Assembly (NCBI GenBank): GCA_977006965.1
Contig: OZ345383.1
Coordinates: 1,957,001 to 2,021,000, forward strand
Source: Phymatolithon calcareum
Lineage: Eukaryota > Rhodophyta > Florideophyceae > Hapalidiales
Length of the DNA: 64,000 nt
Direction of reading: 5' to 3'
Below the pieces are notes generated by a model. The model was not told the origin of the DNA. It did not search any database and saw nothing but the letters and a program-made list of their open reading frames with translations. The position numbers and the translations under genes are program-made. Of this stretch, positions 62,474-64,000 are shown one piece after another (within the stretch, counting starts at the first letter, position 1; each line of letters opens with the position of its first letter).

Positions 62474-62896
62474 ATGGAGCGCGATACAATTTTTTCTGTG
62501 GCCCACGAGTCCGAGCTTCGTTTCGCTGGAGGCTTCTACAGAAGTATTCTTTGGTTGCGAAACAATCACGATTCTGAAACACCTACCGCTTCCGTTCGCC
62601 CTGTTGAGATCCCTGTCGCACCCGTTCCTCCCCCGGAAGCACCTGTTCTTCCACGCGCTCCTGTTCATTTGCAGAGGTCCCAAGGCAGTCAAGTTGCAGC
62701 TCATGGTCCAAGTCACTCTTCTCCCCGCTCCGGATCGGGGCCTCTCGTGCATCAGATCGGCGATCCCAGTCCTATACGCGCTTCCGTGCCGAATATCACC
62801 GAGCGGGAGCCCACAAGTGCACTACAGGATGAAGAGAACATCATAGAACCAGTGCCGGAGGGCGAGCCCTCCAGAAAGTCCCGTCGTATTAAGTAA
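62474..62896 (+). CDS. Short Pro-rich ORF at the end of the decayed transposon
   Basis: 140 residues from an ATG at 62474. It has an N-terminal ordered part (residues 1-35) and a Pro/Ala/Ser-rich middle with tandem VEIPVAPVPPPEAPVLP, ending in KSRRIK, a possible nuclear-localisation signal. It matches nothing I know. It could be an accessory gene of the element or a relic; the lack of stops over 140 codons is weak evidence. Confidence 0.35.
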   Translation: MERDTIFSVAHESELRFAGGFYRSILWLRNNHDSETPTASVRPVEIPVAPVPPPEAPVLPRAPVHLQRSQGSQVAAHGPSHSSPRSGSGPLVHQIGDPSPIRASVPNITEREPTSALQDEENIIEPVPEGEPSRKSRRIK

Positions 62897-63620
62897 GGAA
62901 AATGTTTTACATCGCTTGGCTTTAGACGTGTTCTTTACTTCCTAAATTTCAGTTCACTACAAAGCTTTATCTCTTGAATAAAATGTTTTCTCTGGCTATG
63001 TTCGACATGCAGTCCTTCATGCTCGGTAAATTGGACATATCAATCCCTTCGTCTGCATTTCTCTTTGTGTCTACATTGCGCTTCTGAAGGTCCTGCATGA
63101 CAAAGCTTGTTACACTCGCTTACTGTGCATGAGCGTTAGCGCTCCGGGCACCGCCGTGTCCTCTCTATACGGACACATCTTTCCCCTGAGGTCAGTTTAG
63201 TGGGGAAGACATTATTTCGACGGGTACTTCTTATTCGCGCGAATACCTAAAAATTATTATCATTCATAGTTAGATCTAACCTTGTCCGCATGGTTCTGCG
63301 AATGAATGACGTTTGCATAAAAAATCCTCACAAAGTACCTTCCAATCATGTTTGCATTACAACTTCAGAAAACGCGGACTATCATCGTGTACAGCGCATT
63401 GCGAATGTCATTCATTTATACTATATTTCATGGTTGACAAAACTATGAAAGAGCGTTTCGAAAACTATTATTTTATGGGTATTTTCCAAAACCATAATTT
63501 CAAGGTCTGTAAACCATAAAATCGCCCATTTCCACAAAATCAGCGCCTCCAGTGGTTTGCCTTAAAATTCCTGATATGCTCACCATGCATTACTTGTGGC
63601 TCCATTAATGCATGCAGTCG
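62897..63620. other. Intergenic, nothing recognised
   Basis: AT-rich sequence with short ORFs only. Confidence 0.4.
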
Positions 63621-63672
63621 ACAGGTGTATAATGATGAGAAACGTGCACGTTTCTCATCATTATACACCTGT
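63621..63672. repeat. Perfect 52-bp palindrome without spacer
   Basis: acaggtgtataatgatgaga followed by aacgtg, then the exact mirror, gives 26-bp arms with no central loop. It is the longest perfect palindrome in the window and would form a cruciform or a long hairpin RNA. Confidence 0.95.
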
Positions 63673-64000
63673 AGTAAGTGCACCAATCACAAGCATGTGC
63701 ACATTGCTGTGCATATGCCATTGGTATTATACATACCGCTTCACTTGGTATCTCTTGCATGTACTGTAACCTTACAGTATGTCCACATGGGCGTGCATGA
63801 GCCCCATGTTTCGGTTTGGCTTTTCTAACTACAGTATACTTTTTTCTAGTATGTTTTTTGCGCTGTGCGCAACGCCACATTGCACACTGCCAATTATTTC
63901 TGTCCATACGTCCATATGTGTGCCGCACCGTGAAGCACGGCTTCCGATAAGATTGAATGTTTTCGCCATCCACGACTATTCTTTAGACGTCACACACGAC

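Overview
The window looks like nuclear DNA of a eukaryotic alga, most plausibly a multicellular red alga of the Chondrus type. This is an inference; no search was run. Supporting signs are monocistronic genes with few, short GT-AG introns (85, 108, 109 and 141 bp where a junction could be placed), a nuclear RNA polymerase II subunit, an anthranilate synthase with a plastid-transit-like leader, a tRNA gene with introns in unusual loops (a trait described in red algae), and wide intergenic tracts full of transposon debris.

Positions 1-15.5 kb: two neighbouring minus-strand paralogues with a divergent hemerythrin-like core (the first cut by the window edge), a spliced ZNF706/At2g23090-type small zinc protein, RPB3, the tRNA gene, a DUF1917 (UPF0696) protein, a PH-domain Ser/Thr kinase, a small CHCH-like protein and a SIP5/DA2-type RING protein. 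Positions 17.6-29.7 kb: D-amino-acid oxidase, TrpE, a secreted Hint-domain protein and a large basic-region/AT-hook protein, with LINE remnants and a MITE between them. Positions 32-39 kb: a fused FAD oxidoreductase/degenerate cyclopropane-synthase-like protein, a divergently transcribed classical tyrosine phosphatase, and a YheT/ABHD-type hydrolase.

From 39.6 kb the window becomes mobile-element territory. A decayed gene made of about 13 repeats of ~37 residues is split by a MITE, which is itself split by a non-autonomous hAT element. Next comes a nearly intact Copia LTR retrotransposon with apparently identical 327-bp LTRs and a 5-bp target duplication, ending about 100 bp from a 1,364-residue NB-ARC/WD40 protein of Apaf-1-like layout. 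Positions 54-63 kb hold a large decayed DNA transposon with a Tnp2/CACTA-like transposase relic and three companion ORF relics.

The housekeeping genes do not form an operon-like unit. The repeated themes are structural: long near-perfect palindromes between genes, a dispersed GTAC[A/T]GTAC motif absent from the recognised genes, a duplicated promoter/first-exon segment, and two copies of a MITE family with exact 7-bp target duplications. The most unusual items are the tRNA with D-loop and T-loop insertions, the NB-ARC/WD40 protein, the Hint protein and the nested insertions in the repeat-protein pseudogene.
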